The notes under the pieces were generated by a model, which saw only the letters and a program-made list of their open reading frames with translations, searched no databases and had not been told where the DNA came from. From Banduia mediterranea (lineage in GTDB: Bacteria > Pseudomonadota > Gammaproteobacteria > Nevskiales > Nevskiaceae), in the NCBI RefSeq assembly GCF_031846245.1, contig NZ_JAVRIC010000022.1, positions 1-64,000 of the forward strand: a stretch of DNA of 64,000 nt, given 5' to 3'. Position numbers and translations under genes: made by a program. Positions 62,209 through 64,000 of this stretch are shown here, one piece after another. Position 1 is the first letter of the stretch, and each line of letters starts with the position of its first letter.

Positions 62209-64000
62209 CGGGCAGCGCCTGTTCGAGAGTGAAAACGTAGCGCTTGAGGTCGAAATCCGAGATCAGGGTGCGCAACTGCACCGCCAGCGCCTGATTCTCG
62301 ATGTTGGCCGATTCCATTTCGCGCAGCTTGGCCTCGATACCGCGGACATGGCCGATCCTGCCGAGCTGCAGCAGCTCTTCCAGATATGGCAGCGCGCTCA
62401 GGGGCACCCCGGGGCTGTCACTGCTGGCAGGCTCGCTGGGACGACCCGCATCCGCCGCCGGCTCAGCCTGGAAAATCCAGTCGAGCCTGAGCAAGGTACC
62501 GACGGTATCGAGCATCACGTCGACATTGATCGGCTTCATCAGAAAGGCATCGTGCGGCGCCCCTTCGCCACCGGGGCTGTACTCGTGCGCGTTCGCGGAC
62601 ACCATCATGATCCTGAGGCTGCGGCCCGCCCGCTCGCGCAATATGCGCGCGGTTTCCCAGCCGCCGATGCCGGGCATGGCGATGTCCAGCAGCACCAAGT
62701 CGGGGCTGATGTCCGCCGCCAGCGACAGCGCTTCCTCGCCGCTGGCGGCGTAGAGCAAGGCGAAGCCCAGCGGTTCGAGCAGCTTGCGATTGAGCTCCAG
62801 ATGCACGGGATCGTCGTCGACCAGCAAAACAGTGCGGCGCGGCCCGCGATAACCGCGAATCCGTCGGCGCGCCTCGGCAGCATCGTGATCGTCCTGCGCA
62901 GCGCCGAGCATCAGCTTGACGACGAAGCGGCTGCCCTGCCCGGGCCTGCTTCGCAACACGATCTCACCGCCCATGATCTGCACGATCACGCGCGTGATTG
63001 CGAGGCCCAGGCCGCTGCCGGGCTGCATCTGGGCACCCGGCATGCCGCCGCGTTCGAAGGGCTTGAAGACGTCTTCGAGGTCTTCCTCGCGAATGCCCAT
63101 GCCGGTATCCGCAACCTCGAACTCGGCGAGCTGGCTGCTGGCGTAGCGCACGGTGAGACTGGCCTCGCCCCGCTCGGTGAACTTGATCGCGTTGGACAGC
63201 AGGTTGATCAGGATCTGGCGCAGCCGCTTTTCGTCGGTGCGTATCCAGGCCGGCAATTGCGGCGGCCGGTGATAGTGGAAGCCGATACCCTTGGCCGCGG
63301 CCTGCAGGCGGAACATGTCCACGATCTGTTCGAGGAATTCGCCGAAACGCACGCGGTCGCGATTCAGGCGCAGGCGACCGCTTTCGATCTTGGAGATGTC
63401 GAGCAGGCCCTCGACGAGATTGGACAGGTGCTCGGCGCTGCGCCGGATCACGCGGACCGCGTTCTTCGGCGGATTGCTCGGTTCGCGTTCCAGTAATTGC
63501 GCATAGCCGAAGATCGCGTTCAGCGGTGAGCGGATCTCGTGGCTGATGCCGAACACGTAGCGACTCTTGGCCTCATTGGCGTTTTCCGCGACTTCCTTGG
63601 CTTTCTGCAATTCGGCATCGGTGCGTTTGTGCGCCTCGATCTCGTCCATCAGCATCGCCGTCTGGCGCTGCGATTCCTGCTGCGCGGCATTGCGGCTTTC
63701 GTGCGCCAGCACCAGCAGCCAGGACGCCACGCCGGACAACAGGAACAGACTCAGGAACACGATCCACAAGGTGGTGGCGATCGCCGCGCGCGCGTCCGGC
63801 ACATGCGCGCCGTATTCCAGATAGATGAACCCGAGCAGACAGGCGATCGCCAGCACGAACAGGAACAGGATGCCGAGGAACTGGCCGACGCTGGTGCGGA
63901 TCGACGGCGCCAACGCCGCCGGCAACAACTTGCCCAGAGCCACGCTGATCTGCTGGCCGAAACGGCTATCCTGCTTGCACAGGTCATGGCAGCGCGCTTC
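62198..64000 (-). CDS. Hybrid sensor histidine kinase/response regulator (5' end beyond the window)
   Basis: The frame is open to the window edge; 600 residues are visible, so the N-terminus is missing. In visible numbering there are two transmembrane segments (about 41-62 and 76-99), a coiled linker, a HisKA domain with His154 (GISHEIRSPLNAIFGY), an HATPase domain (NLLSNAIKF, ADTGMGI, GSGLGLAI), and a receiver (VLLVDDDPVHLELN, LVLLDIAMPGIGG). A helical tail of about 100 residues with LPYLEELLQLGRIGHV closes the protein. It should phosphorylate the adjacent regulator, probably through its own receiver. The cut N-terminal part begins with a Cys-containing stretch (CHDLCKQD). Confidence 0.9.
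   Translation of the reverse strand, partial: EARCHDLCKQDSRFGQQISVALGKLLPAALAPSIRTSVGQFLGILFLFVLAIACLLGFIYLEYGAHVPDARAAIATTLWIVFLSLFLLSGVASWLLVLAHESRNAAQQESQRQTAMLMDEIEAHKRTDAELQKAKEVAENANEAKSRYVFGISHEIRSPLNAIFGYAQLLEREPSNPPKNAVRVIRRSAEHLSNLVEGLLDISKIESGRLRLNRDRVRFGEFLEQIVDMFRLQAAAKGIGFHYHRPPQLPAWIRTDEKRLRQILINLLSNAIKFTERGEASLTVRYASSQLAEFEVADTGMGIREEDLEDVFKPFERGGMPGAQMQPGSGLGLAITRVIVQIMGGEIVLRSRPGQGSRFVVKLMLGAAQDDHDAAEARRRIRGYRGPRRTVLLVDDDPVHLELNRKLLEPLGFALLYAASGEEALSLAADISPDLVLLDIAMPGIGGWETARILRERAGRSLRIMMVSANAHEYSPGGEGAPHDAFLMKPINVDVMLDTVGTLLRLDWIFQAEPAADAGRPSEPASSDSPGVPLSALPYLEELLQLGRIGHVRGIEAKLREMESANIENQALAVQLRTLISDFDLKRYVFTLEQALPDAS

Overview
The window reads as chromosomal DNA of a high-GC gammaproteobacterium. 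The evidence is the gammaproteobacterial order of the division and cell-wall (dcw) cluster, the rsmI-rnpB-mraZ and lpoA-yraN junction, the ygfB-pepP-ubiH-ubiI block, petABC next to sspA-sspB, and an E. coli-type LexA with a CTGT-N8-ACAG box. A relative of Nevskiales or Xanthomonadales is my best guess, but it is an inference from gene order only.

Layout. (1) 1-8.8 kb is a surface-polysaccharide region with somewhat lower and more variable GC: an extensin-family protein, a YrbL-like protein, a SAM methyltransferase, a sialyltransferase-like protein, AsnB, and three glycosyltransferases. A 178-bp fold-back element sits at the 5' end of one glycosyltransferase gene. (2) 8.8-10.9 kb is a decayed accessory patch: a 5' fragment of a beta-lactamase-family hydrolase, an IS1380-type transposase remnant with two internal deletions, an apparently intact AbrB/PIN toxin-antitoxin pair, and a frameshifted HsdR stub. 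(3) 10.9-20 kb holds a secreted protein of unknown function, lexA with a small membrane-protein gene across a shared SOS box, DUF1993, djlA, a cupredoxin, an acyl-CoA dehydrogenase, DUF1415, a Nudix-ThiE fusion and argJ. (4) 20-43.4 kb is the essential core on the minus strand. In transcription order it runs mraZ-rsmH-ftsL-ftsI-murE-murF-mraY-murD-ftsW-murG-murC-murB-ddl-ftsQ-ftsA-ftsZ-lpxC, then dciA (opposite strand), an M23 peptidase gene and secA. Most neighbours overlap by 1 to 17 bases. (5) 43.6-50.1 kb holds a spermidine-synthase-like gene, rnpB, rsmI, lpoA, yraN, a LuxR regulator, sspB and sspA. (6) 50.1-58.9 kb holds petABC, ubiI, ubiH, pepP, ygfB, argE and a cysteine-free glutaredoxin-like protein. 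(7) 59.3-64 kb holds a lipoprotein, an MFS transporter, and a response regulator with a hybrid histidine kinase that runs off the right edge.

How the genes work together. The dcw genes make lipid II (MurB-MurF, Ddl, MraY, MurG) and the septal machinery that uses it (FtsL, FtsQ, FtsA, FtsZ, FtsW, FtsI). LpxC links this to lipid A supply, and LpoA is expected to activate a peptidoglycan synthase. Three 10-bp-spaced AGTGGGG repeats upstream of mraZ look like its autoregulatory site. PetABC is the bc1 complex, and UbiH/UbiI make the ubiquinone it oxidises.

I saw no CRISPR array, prophage, intact IS element or tRNA gene. I did not find a convincing new multi-gene system. The most promising leads are the SOS-linked small membrane protein, the fold-back element, the sialyltransferase-like protein without sialic-acid genes nearby, the cysteine-free glutaredoxin fold, and a heptanucleotide repeat inside the start of ddl.
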